A stretch of DNA of 64,000 bases, taken from Stutzerimonas stutzeri (GTDB lineage Bacteria; Pseudomonadota; Gammaproteobacteria; Pseudomonadales; Pseudomonadaceae). Of this stretch, positions 9,451 to 20,908 are shown one piece after another. The first letter of the stretch is position 1; every line of letters begins with the position of its first letter. Under the pieces are notes generated by a model. That model had not been told where the DNA came from, searched no databases, and saw nothing but the letters and a program-made list of their open reading frames with translations. The stretch is from the NCBI RefSeq assembly GCF_002890915.1, contig NZ_POUT01000007.1:210798-274797 (forward strand), given 5' to 3'. Made by a program: the position numbers and the translations under genes.

Positions 9451-10246
9451 CGACCACGTCCATCAGTGCGGTAACGGTCTGCGGGTCGTCCGACAGTGGC
9501 TCGGCGAGGCAGGCCAGGCAGGCCTGTCGCGGCGTCATCCCGGAGCGGATCATCCGCGCGGTGAAGATCAGCAGGCGGGTCGAGGCGACTTCCTCCAGGT
9601 CGTGCTGCTCCAGCCGGCGCAAGGCCTGGCCGAGCTTGACCACCTGCGCCGCGAGCCCGGCATCCACCTGCGCCTCGTTGGCGACGATGCGCTCCTCCTC
9701 GGCGGCCGGCGGGTAGTCGAAGCGCATCGCCACGAAACGCTGGCGGGTGCTTGGCTTCATGCCCTTGAGCAGGTTCTGGTAGCCGGGGTTGTAGGACACC
9801 ACCAGCATGAAGCCCGGCGGTGCCTTGAGCGCTTCGCCGGTGCGCTCGATGAACAGCTCGCGGCGGTCGTCGGCCAGCGGGTGCAGCACCACGGCGGTGT
9901 CCTGGCGCGCCTCGACCACTTCGTCCAGGTAGCAGATGCCGCCTTCGCGCACCGCACGGGTCAGCGGCCCGTCCTGCCACCAGGTGCCCTGGGCGCCGAT
10001 CAGGTGACGGCCGACCAGGTCGGCGGCGGAAAGGTCGTCGTGACAGGCCACGGTATACAGCGGCAGGTTCAGCCGGTGCGCCATGTGCTGCACGAAGCGG
10101 GTCTTGCCACAGCCGGTCGGGCCCTTGATCAGCACCGGCATGCCGTGGCGCCAGGCCTGCTCGAACAGCACCTCCTCGTTGCCCAGCGGCTGATAGAAGG
10201 GCGCGTCCGGCATGCCAGTGGCAGTTGGGATTTCAGGCGCATTCAC
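9434..10246 (-). CDS. nirQ: MoxR-type AAA ATPase NirQ/NorQ
   Basis: A 270-residue AAA+ ATPase of the CbbQ/NirQ/NorQ family. Walker A is GPTGCGKT (residues 42-49) and Walker B is ICYLDEV near residue 105. These ATPases work with a von Willebrand factor A protein (NorD, also in this window) to insert the non-heme iron (FeB) into NO reductase. I chose GTG 10246 because GAGG stands eight bases upstream; ATG 10213 would give 259 residues, near the P. aeruginosa length, but has no visible RBS. It leads nirQ-norE-norF, divergent from nirS. Confidence 0.92.
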   Translation of the reverse strand: MNAPEIPTATGMPDAPFYQPLGNEEVLFEQAWRHGMPVLIKGPTGCGKTRFVQHMAHRLNLPLYTVACHDDLSAADLVGRHLIGAQGTWWQDGPLTRAVREGGICYLDEVVEARQDTAVVLHPLADDRRELFIERTGEALKAPPGFMLVVSYNPGYQNLLKGMKPSTRQRFVAMRFDYPPAAEEERIVANEAQVDAGLAAQVVKLGQALRRLEQHDLEEVASTRLLIFTARMIRSGMTPRQACLACLAEPLSDDPQTVTALMDVVDVHFG

Positions 10247-10336
10247 AGGCAATACCTCACTGCTGCAGTTGGTTAAGCATCTGTCGCCAAGCTACCGGTC
10301 GCGGCGTTCCCAGCTCAAGCCATCCGCCGGCAAAGC

Positions 10337-10350
10337 TTGATTGCGATCAA
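10337..10350 (-). promoter_or_regulatory. FNR/DNR box for nirQ-norEF
   Basis: TTGATTGCGATCAA is a perfect TTGAT-N4-ATCAA palindrome, 91 bases upstream of the nirQ start. The 340-base nirQ-nirS gap carries this box and a second one nearer nirS; each probably serves the closer gene. The rest of the gap holds no gene. Confidence 0.85.
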
Positions 10351-10460
10351 GTCCCGGCGGAATTGGCGACCAGGCGGCGCCCGCCTTGCGTTGGCGTGTG
10401 CCACGTTCGGCCGGCTGCCCCGCGACAAGGCGTCACGCTTGTGGGGTCTCGGGGGTTCTC

Positions 10461-10474
10461 TTGATTGTCGTCAA
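10461..10474 (+). promoter_or_regulatory. FNR/DNR box for the nirS operon
   Basis: TTGATTGTCGTCAA matches the FNR/DNR consensus with a symmetric core. It lies 114 bases upstream of the nirS ATG. With the usual centre at -41.5, transcription would begin near 10509, leaving an 80-base leader. In Pseudomonas the NO-responsive regulator DNR acts on nirS through such a site. Confidence 0.88.
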
Positions 10475-10552
10475 GCGCTTGACGATTTGGCCTCTCCTAG
10501 GATGCAAGCGCACCAATCAAGCACCGGGAATTGCCGCACCGCCGTCACTTAG

Positions 10553-12301
<1,749 letters not shown>

Positions 12302-12309
12302 GTTAACCA

Positions 12310-12335
12310 GGGGGCGGGCCTCAAGATCCGCCCCC
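12310..12335 (+). terminator. GC-rich hairpin between nirS and nirM
   Basis: GGGGGCGG (12310-12317) pairs with CCGCCCCC (12328-12335), followed by GCTTT. It lies in the 57-base nirS-nirM spacer. Because the operon clearly continues, it more likely acts as a partial terminator or an RNA-stabilising hairpin that keeps nirS mRNA above the downstream genes. Confidence 0.65.
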
Positions 12336-12358
12336 GCTTTAGCCTTGAGGAAGTACTC

Positions 12359-12673
12359 ATGAAGAAAGTTCTGCTCCCATTGCTCGCCCTTGGCGGCGCG
12401 CTGGCCCTGCAGCCGGCGTTCGCACAGGACGGCGAAGCGCTGTTCAAGAGCAAGCCCTGCGCTGCGTGCCATAGCATCGACGCCAAGCTGGTCGGCCCGG
12501 CTTTCAAGGAAGTCGCCGCCAAGTACGCAGGCCAGGACGGCGCCGCCGACCTGCTCGCCGGGCACATCAAGAACGGCAGCCAGGGTGTCTGGGGTCCGAT
12601 CCCGATGCCGCCAAACCCTGTCACCGAAGAAGAAGCCAAGATCCTCGCCGAGTGGGTTCTTAGCCAGAAGTAA
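12359..12673 (+). CDS. nirM: cytochrome c551 NirM
   Basis: A 104-residue class I c-type cytochrome, with a signal peptide to residue 22 (AFA-QDGE), heme motif CAACH at 34-38 and the distal methionine within IPMPPN (M83). This is the classical Pseudomonas cytochrome c551 that donates electrons to NirS. The RBS (GAGGAAG) is eight bases upstream. It follows nirS after a hairpin and precedes nirC. Confidence 0.95.
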   Translation: MKKVLLPLLALGGALALQPAFAQDGEALFKSKPCAACHSIDAKLVGPAFKEVAAKYAGQDGAADLLAGHIKNGSQGVWGPIPMPPNPVTEEEAKILAEWVLSQK

Positions 12674-12689
12674 TACCCTGGAGGACGTC

Positions 12690-13031
12690 ATGATCCAGTC
12701 CCGCCATGCAGTATCGCGTCTGGGGCTCGCCCTGGCGTCCTTCCTCCTGATTCCCGCTGCCCTGGCCGCGGCGCCCACGCCCGAGCGCCAGGTTCAGCTC
12801 GACCATCTGCTCCTGCAGGACTGCGGCTCTTGCCACGGCCTGCGCATGACCGGCGGCCTCGGGCCGGCGCTGACCCGCGAAGCGCTTGCCGGCAAACCCC
12901 GCGACAGCCTGATCGCCACCGTCACCCACGGCCGCCCCGGCACCGCCATGCCCGGCTGGAAGGCCCTGCTGGACGAGGCGGACATCGCCTGGCTGGTCGA
13001 CCGTCTACTCGAAGGATATCCCAAGCCATGA
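12690..13031 (+). CDS. nirC: NirC, small c-type cytochrome
   Basis: A 113-residue periplasmic monoheme cytochrome c, with a signal peptide to about residue 27 and CGSCH at 45-49. A likely distal ligand is the Met in GTAMPGWK. NirC is a possible electron donor to NirS or acceptor for NirN in heme d1 maturation. GGAGG precedes ATG 12690. Its stop overlaps the nirF start (ATGA), so the two are translationally coupled. Confidence 0.9.
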   Translation: MIQSRHAVSRLGLALASFLLIPAALAAAPTPERQVQLDHLLLQDCGSCHGLRMTGGLGPALTREALAGKPRDSLIATVTHGRPGTAMPGWKALLDEADIAWLVDRLLEGYPKP

Positions 13032-14203
13032 TCCGTCCTTTTCTGCTGCTGGCCGCGGCCGCCTTGCTCACGGCCTGCGCGCAACACCCGCTGCGCGGCA
13101 CGGGCGACCTCGGCGTGGTGGTGGAGCGCGCCACCGGCAGCGTGCAGATCATCGAGAGCAGCAGCCAGAGCCGCATCGCCCGCGTCGAAGGGCTGGGCGA
13201 CCTGTCCCACGCCTCGGTGGTGTTTTCCCGCGATGAGCGCTATGCCTACGTATTCGGCCGCGACGGCGGACTGACCAAGGTCGACCTGCTGCGCCAGCGC
13301 ATCGACCGGCGCGTGGTGCAGGGCGGCAACAGCATCGGCGGCGCGATCAGCCAGGACGGCACGCTGATCGCCGTCGGCAACTACGAGCCGGGCGGGGTCA
13401 AGGTCTTCGACGCCAGCACCCTGGCACTGGTCGCCGACATCCCCGCCACGCCGCTGGCCGACGGCAGCCGCAACTCGCGGGTGGTCGGCGTGATCGATGC
13501 GCCCGGCCGGCGCTTCATCTACAGCTTGTTCGATACCAATGAAACCTGGCTGCTGGACTTCAGCCAGGGCAACACGCCGCAGATCACCCGTTTCGACGAC
13601 ATCGGCAAGCAACCCTACGACGCGCTGCTGACCCCGGAGGGCCGCTACTACATCGCCGGGCTGTTCGGCGAGGACGGCATGGGCAAGATCGACCTGTGGC
13701 ATCCGGAGCGCGGCGTCGAGCGCATTCTCGATGGCTACGGCCGCGGCCAGGAAAAACTGCCGGTGTACAAGATGCCCCACCTGGAGGGCTGGACTGTCGC
13801 CGGCAACCAGACCTTCGTCCCGGCCATCGGCCAGCATCGCGTGCTGGTGATGGATTCGCAGAGCTGGAAGCAGACCGACGCCATCGACGTCGCCGGCCAG
13901 CCGGTGTTCGTCATGGCCCGCCCCGATGCACGGCAGATCTGGGTCAACTTCGCCCATCCGGACAACCACCGGGTCCAGGTCATCGACAGCGAGACCCACC
14001 AGATCATCGCCGACCTGGAGCCGGGGCCGGCGGTACTGCACATGGAGTTCACCGCGCGTGGCGACCAGCTGTGGCTGTCGGTTCGCGACGGCAACGAGGT
14101 GCAGGTATGGGACCCCTATCGCCTGGAGCTGATCAAGCGCCTGCCGGCCGAGAGCCCGAGCGGCATCTTCTTCAGCAGCCGTGCCCACGAGACGGGGTTG
14201 TGA
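13028..14203 (+). CDS. nirF: heme d1 biosynthesis protein NirF
   Basis: A 391-residue protein with a lipobox (LLTAC, Cys17), so it is probably a periplasmic lipoprotein. The remainder is a d1-type propeller paralogous to NirS and NirN but without a cytochrome c domain. NirF is required for a late step of heme d1 assembly and binds the d1 precursor. ATG 13028 overlaps the nirC stop by four bases. Confidence 0.95.
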   Translation: MIRPFLLLAAAALLTACAQHPLRGTGDLGVVVERATGSVQIIESSSQSRIARVEGLGDLSHASVVFSRDERYAYVFGRDGGLTKVDLLRQRIDRRVVQGGNSIGGAISQDGTLIAVGNYEPGGVKVFDASTLALVADIPATPLADGSRNSRVVGVIDAPGRRFIYSLFDTNETWLLDFSQGNTPQITRFDDIGKQPYDALLTPEGRYYIAGLFGEDGMGKIDLWHPERGVERILDGYGRGQEKLPVYKMPHLEGWTVAGNQTFVPAIGQHRVLVMDSQSWKQTDAIDVAGQPVFVMARPDARQIWVNFAHPDNHRVQVIDSETHQIIADLEPGPAVLHMEFTARGDQLWLSVRDGNEVQVWDPYRLELIKRLPAESPSGIFFSSRAHETGL

Positions 14204-14204
14204 C

Positions 14205-14663
14205 ATGCACATCGACAGCCTCGGCCGCCGCCTGATCGACCGTTACCAGCATGGCATGCCGCTGTGCGCCGAGCCCTACCGCGCGATGGCCGAGGAGCTG
14301 GGCTGCAGCGAGGCCGAGGTGCTCGCCTGCCTCGAGCAGCTGCAGGACGGCGGCGGTCTCTCGCGTGTCGGGCCGGTATTCGAGCACAGCCGCGCCGGCG
14401 CCAGTACCCTGGTCGCGCTGGCCGTGCCACAGGCGCGGCTGGAGCAGGTCGCCGCGCGCATCAACGCCTACCCCGAGGTCAACCACAACTACCTGCGCGA
14501 GCATCGCTACAACCTCTGGTTCGTGCTGACCGGGCCCGACCGACCGCACATCGACCGCCTGCTCGCCGAGATCGAGGCCGATACCGGGCTGGTGCCGCTC
14601 GACCTGCCGATGCTGCACGCCTACCGCATCGACCTGGGCTTTCCGCTGGGAGAACCATCATGA
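14205..14663 (+). CDS. nirD: siroheme decarboxylase subunit NirD
   Basis: A 152-residue Lrp/AsnC-like protein: an N-terminal helix-turn-helix-like fold, then an RAM-type domain. NirD, L, G and H together decarboxylate siroheme to 12,18-didecarboxysiroheme. The [12 protein letters not shown] segment is typical. ATG 14205 lies one base after the nirF stop. The four genes are separate and overlapping here, as in P. aeruginosa, not fused as nirDL in some bacteria. Confidence 0.93.
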   Translation: MHIDSLGRRLIDRYQHGMPLCAEPYRAMAEELGCSEAEVLACLEQLQDGGGLSRVGPVFEHSRAGASTLVALAVPQARLEQVAARINAYPEVNHNYLREHRYNLWFVLTGPDRPHIDRLLAEIEADTGLVPLDLPMLHAYRIDLGFPLGEPS

Positions 14664-15175
14664 ACGCCGGCCTGAACGAGTTGCAGGCGATGCACCTGCG
14701 GCGCCTGCTCGAAGGCGGCCTGCCGCTGGATGCGCGCCCCTATCGACGGCTCGCCGAGCAGGTCGGCGCCAGCGAGGCGCAGGTCCTCGAGCAGATCCAG
14801 CGCTGGCAGGACGAGGGCCTGTTCCGGCGCGTCGGCCTGGTGCTCAAGCACCGTGCCCTGGGTTTCCGGGCCAATGCCATGCTGGTGCTGGACATCCCCG
14901 ACGCGCAGGTCGACGAGGTGGGCCGCCGGCTCGGCCAGGCCGCCGGCGTCAACCTCTGCTACCAGCGGCCGCGGCGCCTGCCGCAATGGCCGTACAACCT
15001 GTTCTGCATGGTCCATGGGCGCGAACGCGAGCAGGTCTGCCAGTTGATCGCGGCGCTGCTCGCCGCCAACGGCCTCGACGAAGTGCCGCATCAACTGCTG
15101 TTCAGCACGCGCGCCTTCAAGCAATGCGGCGGCCGCTATGCCCCGCCGCCGGCCAGGGAGGTTGCCAATGGATGA
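14660..15175 (+). CDS. nirL: siroheme decarboxylase subunit NirL
   Basis: A 171-residue paralogue of NirD. Residues 1-60 resemble an Lrp winged helix, and the segment [21 protein letters not shown] is the typical active-site region of the NirL/NirH half (I see the YQRP and WPYN motifs). It overlaps the nirD stop by four bases (ATGA) and ends eight bases inside nirG, so expression is tightly coupled. Confidence 0.93.
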   Translation: MNAGLNELQAMHLRRLLEGGLPLDARPYRRLAEQVGASEAQVLEQIQRWQDEGLFRRVGLVLKHRALGFRANAMLVLDIPDAQVDEVGRRLGQAAGVNLCYQRPRRLPQWPYNLFCMVHGREREQVCQLIAALLAANGLDEVPHQLLFSTRAFKQCGGRYAPPPAREVANG

Positions 15176-15611
15176 ATTCGACCGGCAACTGATCAATCGC
15201 CTGCAGCACGGCCTGCCGCTGGTCCGCCACCCCTGGCAGGCGCTGGCCGAGGAACTGGGCAGCACCTCCGAGGCGTTGCGCGCGCGGGTGCAGGCGCTGC
15301 TGGACGACGGCGTGCTGACCCGCTTCGGGCCGATGTTCGATATCGAGCGCCTGGGCGGTGCCTTCACCCTCGCGGCGCTGGCGGTGCCCGAGGCGCGCTT
15401 CGACGAGGTCGCCGCGCAGCTCGCGGCGATGCCGGAGGTGGCGCACAACTATCGCCGTGAACACCCCTGGAACATGTGGTTCGTGCTCGGTTGCGCGACC
15501 CCGCAGGGCATCGCCGAAACCGTGGCGCGCATCGAGGCGCAGACCGGGCTCGTGGTGCTCAACCTGCCGAAGGAGGAAACCTATCATGTCGGATTGCATT
15601 TCCCCGTCTGA
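15168..15611 (+). CDS. nirG: siroheme decarboxylase subunit NirG
   Basis: A 147-residue protein close to NirD ([16 protein letters not shown] segment). Third member of the DLGH siroheme decarboxylase set. ATG 15168 lies within the end of nirL, and the gene ends 26 bases inside nirH. An open frame extends ten codons upstream, but the family start and overlap pattern favour 15168. Confidence 0.93.
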   Translation: MDEFDRQLINRLQHGLPLVRHPWQALAEELGSTSEALRARVQALLDDGVLTRFGPMFDIERLGGAFTLAALAVPEARFDEVAAQLAAMPEVAHNYRREHPWNMWFVLGCATPQGIAETVARIEAQTGLVVLNLPKEETYHVGLHFPV

Positions 15612-16095
15612 CCGGGCCCTGGCGCAACGCCTGGTGGCGCTCACCGAAGCCGGCCTGCCGCTGGTCGAGGACCCCTGGGCCTGGCTCGCCGGCGAGCTCG
15701 ATCTCGAAGTGGACGAGACCCTGGCGCTGCTGCAGCGGCTGCAGGCCGCCGGTGCGATTCGCCGCATCGCCGCCGTGCCCAACCACTACCGCCTGGGCTA
15801 CCGGCACAACGGCATGACCGTATGGGACGTCGACGATGCCGAGATCGAGCGCCTCGGCGCGCTGATCGGCGCGCAGCCCTTCGTCAGCCACTGCTATCGC
15901 CGGCCGCGCCGCGAGGGCTGGCCGTACAACCTGTTCGCCATGGTCCACGGCCGCGACGCGGCGGCCATCGAGGCCTACCGCAACCAGATCCGCGCCTTGC
16001 TCGGCAAGGCCTGCCGCGGCGACGAGATGCTGGTTTCCAGCCGCATCCTGAAAAAGACCGGCCTGCGCGTCGGCACCCTGCAGCGCAGCGCCTGA
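15586..16095 (+). CDS. nirH: siroheme decarboxylase subunit NirH
   Basis: A 169-residue paralogue of NirL with YRRPRREGWPYNLFAMVHG, the motif shared by the L/H half. AGGAGG (15571-15576) precedes ATG 15586. It is the last gene of nirSMCFDLGH; nirJ, nirE and nirN lie about 8 kb to the left on the other strand, unlike the single nirSMCFDLGHJEN run of P. aeruginosa. Confidence 0.93.
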   Translation: MSDCISPSDRALAQRLVALTEAGLPLVEDPWAWLAGELDLEVDETLALLQRLQAAGAIRRIAAVPNHYRLGYRHNGMTVWDVDDAEIERLGALIGAQPFVSHCYRRPRREGWPYNLFAMVHGRDAAAIEAYRNQIRALLGKACRGDEMLVSSRILKKTGLRVGTLQRSA

Positions 16096-16116
16096 GAAAG
16101 CCGCTGGTGCGGGTTG

Positions 16117-16303
16117 GGCGTAGGGTGGGTTGAGCGCAGCGAAGCCCAACACGCGAGCGCCCAGGCGCTGCTTTCGCATGGCGCTGGGCTTCGGCGCGCA
16201 TGCCTCGCCTGGCTTCGCTGCCAGTGGCTAGGGCGATGGCAAGGTTGGGCTTCGACGCTTCGCGCCGCAACCCAACCTGCGCGCATCGAGCGGACGTTGC
16301 CCC
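16117..16303. repeat. palindromic repeat region between nirH and norC
   Basis: GTAGGGTGGGTTGAGCGC...AAGCCCAAC near 16119-16150, a middle GGCGCTGGGCTTCGGCGC, and GGTTGGGCTTCGACGC...AACCCAACC near 16243-16278 are related and partly complementary. The same motif family appears at 31908-31970. It fills most of the 350-base gap after nirH and may act as a terminator or mRNA end. No gene is visible. Confidence 0.6.
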
Positions 16304-16373
16304 CGATGCTCCGCCGCACCGCATACCACCCTTTGAGGCTCCGGAAAGCCCGACTGCCACGTTCAGGTTTTTC

Positions 16374-16387
16374 TTGATTGCCATCAA
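16374..16387 (+). promoter_or_regulatory. FNR/DNR box for norCBD
   Basis: TTGATTGCCATCAA is a perfect TTGAT-N4-ATCAA box ending 57 bases before the norC ATG. A start of transcription near 16422 would give a leader of about 23 bases. This places NO reductase under DNR (or ANR), not NorR. Confidence 0.88.
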
Positions 16388-16444
16388 GCAGGTTTCGATA
16401 GCCTCCTTCTTAAACTGGCCACGCCAAGCCATGAGGAGGCGACC

Positions 16445-16885
16445 ATGTCCGAGACCTTCACCAAAGGGATGGCCAGGAATATCTACTTCGGAGGAAGCGT
16501 GTTCTTCTTCCTGGTATTCCTCGGCCTGACCTACCACACAGAGCAGACCTTCCCCGAGCGATCGAACGATTCGGAAATGACCGAAGCGGTAGTGCGCGGC
16601 AAGGCGGTCTGGGAAAACAACAACTGCATCGGCTGCCACAGCCTGCTCGGCGAGGGCGCCTATTTCGCGCCGGAGCTGGGCAACGTATTCGTCCGTCGCG
16701 GCGGCGAGGAGGCCTTCAAGCCCTTCCTGCACGCCTGGATGAAGGCTCAGCCCCTCGGGGCGCCAGGTCGCCGGGCGATGCCGCAATTCAATCTGACCGA
16801 GCAGCAAGTTGACGATATGGCGGAGTTCCTCAAGTGGACTTCGAAGATCGATACCAACAACTGGCCGCCGAACAAGGAGGGTTGA
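16445..16885 (+). CDS. norC: nitric oxide reductase cytochrome c subunit NorC
   Basis: A 146-residue membrane-anchored cytochrome c: one N-terminal helix (about 12-30), then a periplasmic domain with CIGCH at 61-65 and a likely distal Met in RRAMPQFN. NorC takes electrons from periplasmic cytochromes and passes them to NorB. GAGGCGACC precedes the ATG. It is followed by norB after 45 bases. Confidence 0.97.
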   Translation: MSETFTKGMARNIYFGGSVFFFLVFLGLTYHTEQTFPERSNDSEMTEAVVRGKAVWENNNCIGCHSLLGEGAYFAPELGNVFVRRGGEEAFKPFLHAWMKAQPLGAPGRRAMPQFNLTEQQVDDMAEFLKWTSKIDTNNWPPNKEG

Positions 16886-16918
16886 GTGTGATGGGCGTCT
16901 TTGTTTTCCAATCCATAG

Positions 16919-18355
<1,437 letters not shown>

Positions 18356-18375
18356 GACGGCGCGCAATGAGAACC

Positions 18376-18413
18376 GACGGCCCGGCTGGTACTAGCGGGC
18401 CGTCGTGCTTTTT
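18376..18413 (+). terminator. hairpin with T-run after norB
   Basis: A perfect nine-base stem (GACGGCCCG 18376-18384 with CGGGCCGTC 18396-18404) is followed by GTGCTTTTTC. It looks like an intrinsic terminator in the 83-base norB-norD spacer, so norD may be transcribed at a lower level by read-through. Confidence 0.8.
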
Positions 18414-18438
18414 CCCCGCCTGCACGGAGTAACCCGCC

Positions 18439-20280
18439 ATGGCCTTTACCATCGAAGTGGAAGAGTGGGTCGGCAGCGTCTGGCACCGCTTCATCACCCG
18501 CCGCGCCAGCCCCGATTTCCCCGAGGCGCGGGTCGAGCTGGAAAGCATGCAACGGCCGCTGTCGCTGCTGTTCCGCGCCATGGGCGGGGCCAGCGGCGTC
18601 GCTGTCGAAGCCGCCAGCGCGCGGGATCTGCTGCTGCGGCGCAACCTGCTGCAACAGGTCGCCGGCACCTGCAAGCAGTTGCCGGTGGCCTGGTGCGACC
18701 GCAACAACCTGCGGCTTCCGCAAAGCCTCGCGGTATACCCCGAGGCGGCGCTGAACCAGGATCTGTATCGCTGGCTGGCGCTGCTCGCGGCGCAGGCGGG
18801 CGAGATGCGCCATTGGGCGCGTGACAACCAGCGCTGGACCCTGGCGCTGCTCGAACGCTTTCCGGCCATGTGGCCACGCTACCAGCGGCTGGTCGAGGCG
18901 CACCTGCAACTGCGCCCGGACCCGGGCCAACTGCCCAAGGCCGAGGCCGCGCTGGAAGCGGCGCTATGCCAGGCCCTGCGCGAGCCGGGCAGCGTCGACC
19001 GGTTCCCGCGCAGCGAGCGCGCGCCCTGGCCGCTGCCGCTGTGGCTGTATCCGGCGGAAAACCTCGGTGAACCGCAGGCCGCGGATCGTGGCGAGGACGG
19101 CGAGGGCAACCTGGAAACCCCGCCGGCGGGCGAGACCCGGCAGCGCAAGCGCGCCCGGCGAGTCGAGGAAAGCACCAGCAAGGGCGGCCTACTGCTGTTC
19201 CGCCTGGAGAACCTGTTCAGCTGGTCCGAACACATCGAACTGGATCGCTGCGGCGACGATACCGAGGACCTCGATGCCGCCCGCGTCGCCGAGGACCTCG
19301 ACGAACTGGCGCTGTCGCGCCAGCGCATGCGCCAGGGCGGCGGACTCAAGCTGGACCTGGACCTGCCGGCGGCGGATTTCGACGACGTGCCGCTGGGCGA
19401 GGGCATCAAGCTGCCCGAGTGGGACTACCGCAAGCAGTGCCTGCAACCCGATTTCGTCAACCTGCAGCTGATGCTGCCGCGCGGCTCCGAGGCCAAGCCG
19501 CTGCCGCTGCACCTGTCGCCGCTGGCGCGGCGCCTGCGCCGGCAATTCGAGCATCTGCGCAACGATCGCCAGTGGCTGCGTCAGCAACCCCAGGGGGCGG
19601 AACTGGACATGCAGGCCTGGCTGGATTTCCACGTCGAGCGGCAGAACGGCCAGTGCGCCGAGCGCGGGCTGTTCATGGAACAGCGGCAGAACCGCCGCGA
19701 CCTGGCCTGTCTGCTACTGGCCGACCTGTCGATGTCCACCGACGCGCACCTGGACAACGAGCACCGGGTGATCGACGTGGTCACCGACAGCCTGCTGCTG
19801 TTCGGCGAGGCGCTGTCGGCGGTGGGCGATCCCTTTGCGCTGTACGGCTTCTCCTCGCTGCGCCGCCAGCAGGTGCGCATGCAGGAGCTGAAAAGCTTCC
19901 GCCAGCCCTACGGCGACGAGACGCGCGGACGTATCCAGGCGCTCAAGCCCGGCTATTACACCCGCATGGGCGCGGCCATCCGCCACGCCACCGAACTGCT
20001 CGGTGCCTGCAAGCAGCGGCGCAAGCTGCTGCTGCTGGTCACCGATGGCAAGCCCAACGATCTGGATCTGTACGAGGGCCGCTACGGCGTCGAGGACACC
20101 CGCCAGGCGGTGATGGAGGCGCGCAAGCAAGGCCTGCTGCCGTTCTGCATCACCATCGACCGCGAGGCCGGCGACTACCTGCCGTACATGTTCGGCGCCA
20201 ACGGCTACACCCTGATCAAGGAACCGCAGCAACTGCCGTTCCGCCTGCCGCAGCTGTACAAGCAACTGACCCAGCCGTAG
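18439..20280 (+). CDS. norD: NorD, von Willebrand factor A domain protein for NO reductase assembly
   Basis: A cytoplasmic protein of 613 residues. The C-terminal third is a vWA domain with the MIDAS motif DLSMST (near residue 428), a later Thr/Ala-rich loop and VTDGKPND. The N-terminal part is the NorD-specific region. NorD partners the NirQ/NorQ ATPase in maturing NorB, probably by iron insertion. It follows norB across a terminator-like hairpin and ends at the tandem repeat block. Confidence 0.95.
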   Translation: MAFTIEVEEWVGSVWHRFITRRASPDFPEARVELESMQRPLSLLFRAMGGASGVAVEAASARDLLLRRNLLQQVAGTCKQLPVAWCDRNNLRLPQSLAVYPEAALNQDLYRWLALLAAQAGEMRHWARDNQRWTLALLERFPAMWPRYQRLVEAHLQLRPDPGQLPKAEAALEAALCQALREPGSVDRFPRSERAPWPLPLWLYPAENLGEPQAADRGEDGEGNLETPPAGETRQRKRARRVEESTSKGGLLLFRLENLFSWSEHIELDRCGDDTEDLDAARVAEDLDELALSRQRMRQGGGLKLDLDLPAADFDDVPLGEGIKLPEWDYRKQCLQPDFVNLQLMLPRGSEAKPLPLHLSPLARRLRRQFEHLRNDRQWLRQQPQGAELDMQAWLDFHVERQNGQCAERGLFMEQRQNRRDLACLLLADLSMSTDAHLDNEHRVIDVVTDSLLLFGEALSAVGDPFALYGFSSLRRQQVRMQELKSFRQPYGDETRGRIQALKPGYYTRMGAAIRHATELLGACKQRRKLLLLVTDGKPNDLDLYEGRYGVEDTRQAVMEARKQGLLPFCITIDREAGDYLPYMFGANGYTLIKEPQQLPFRLPQLYKQLTQP

Positions 20281-20645
20281 GGGGGGATGTCGTCTTCTAC
20301 CTCCACCGTGGCGCCGCTCGGTGGATCGGTGGAGCGTGATCCACCCTACGGTGGCTGCGAGGTATTGCGGGGCAGGTAGGGCGGATATCGCTTTTTACAT
20401 CCACCGTGGCGCGGCCCGGTGGATCGGTGGAGCGTGATCCACCCTACGGTGGCCGCGAGGTATTGCGGGGCAGGTAGGGTGGATATCGCTTTTTACATCC
20501 ACCATGGCGCGGCCCGGTGGATCGATGAAGCGTGATCCACCCTACGGTGGTCGCGAGGTATTGCGGGGCAGGTAGGGTGGATGTCGCTTTTTACATCCAC
20601 CATGGCGCGGCCCAGTGGATCGGCGAAGCGTGATCCACCCTACGG
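20281..20645. repeat. 98-base tandem repeats between norD and dnrP
   Basis: The GATCCACCCTACGG element recurs at 20338, 20436, 20534 and 20632, an exact 98-base period, giving three full units and partial ends. Each unit carries inverted arms (GTAGGGTGGAT and ATCCACCCTAC) around a GCTTTTTAC stretch, so each can fold into a hairpin. Copies differ by a few substitutions. They lie between convergent genes and may stop transcription both ways. I see no ORF worth calling here. Confidence 0.92.
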
Positions 20646-20646
20646 G

Positions 20647-20838
20647 TCAGAACAGATACCGCGGCAACCAGATGATCATCACGGCGCAGAACAGCGCGAG
20701 GCCGATGCAGAACCACAGGAAGCGCCGCTGGCGCCGCTCCGGGGCACTGTCGGCCCGTTCGGGCAAGGGCATGCCGCAGTTGTCGCATTCGGCTTGCCGC
20801 GGCGGGTTGTCTTGCTGGCAGTAAAGGCACTTGGCCAT
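20647..20838 (-). CDS. dnrP: DnrP, small zinc-ribbon membrane protein
   Basis: A 63-residue protein with a zinc ribbon (C4, C7, C18, C21; CLYC and CDNC) and one C-terminal membrane helix (residues 40-59). A protein of this form is encoded next to the dnr regulator gene of P. stutzeri and is called DnrP; its function is unknown to me. ATG 20838 with AGGAGGAG upstream is strongly favoured over the longer open frame. A perfect FNR/DNR box sits 55 bases upstream, so it has its own promoter although it follows dnr on the same strand. Confidence 0.75.
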   Translation of the reverse strand: MAKCLYCQQDNPPRQAECDNCGMPLPERADSAPERRQRRFLWFCIGLALFCAVMIIWLPRYLF

Positions 20839-20893
20839 GGACGGTCGCTCCTCCTGACCGATAAAGCCTGGCATGGCCCGAAAGCCGCAGGCT

Positions 20894-20907
20894 TTGATGA
20901 CGATCAA
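20894..20907 (-). promoter_or_regulatory. FNR/DNR box for dnrP
   Basis: TTGATGACGATCAA has both half-sites TTGAT and ATCAA intact. It fills the space between the dnr stop codon (20909) and the dnrP start (20838). Confidence 0.82.
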
Positions 20908-20908
20908 C

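Noticed and set aside
12310..12335. A full terminator ending the nirS transcript
   Set aside because: nirM follows at once with no promoter of its own that I can see, so the hairpin is more likely partial or stabilising.
20281..20645. A CRISPR array
   Set aside because: The units repeat along their whole 98 bases, with no unique spacers, and no cas genes are present.
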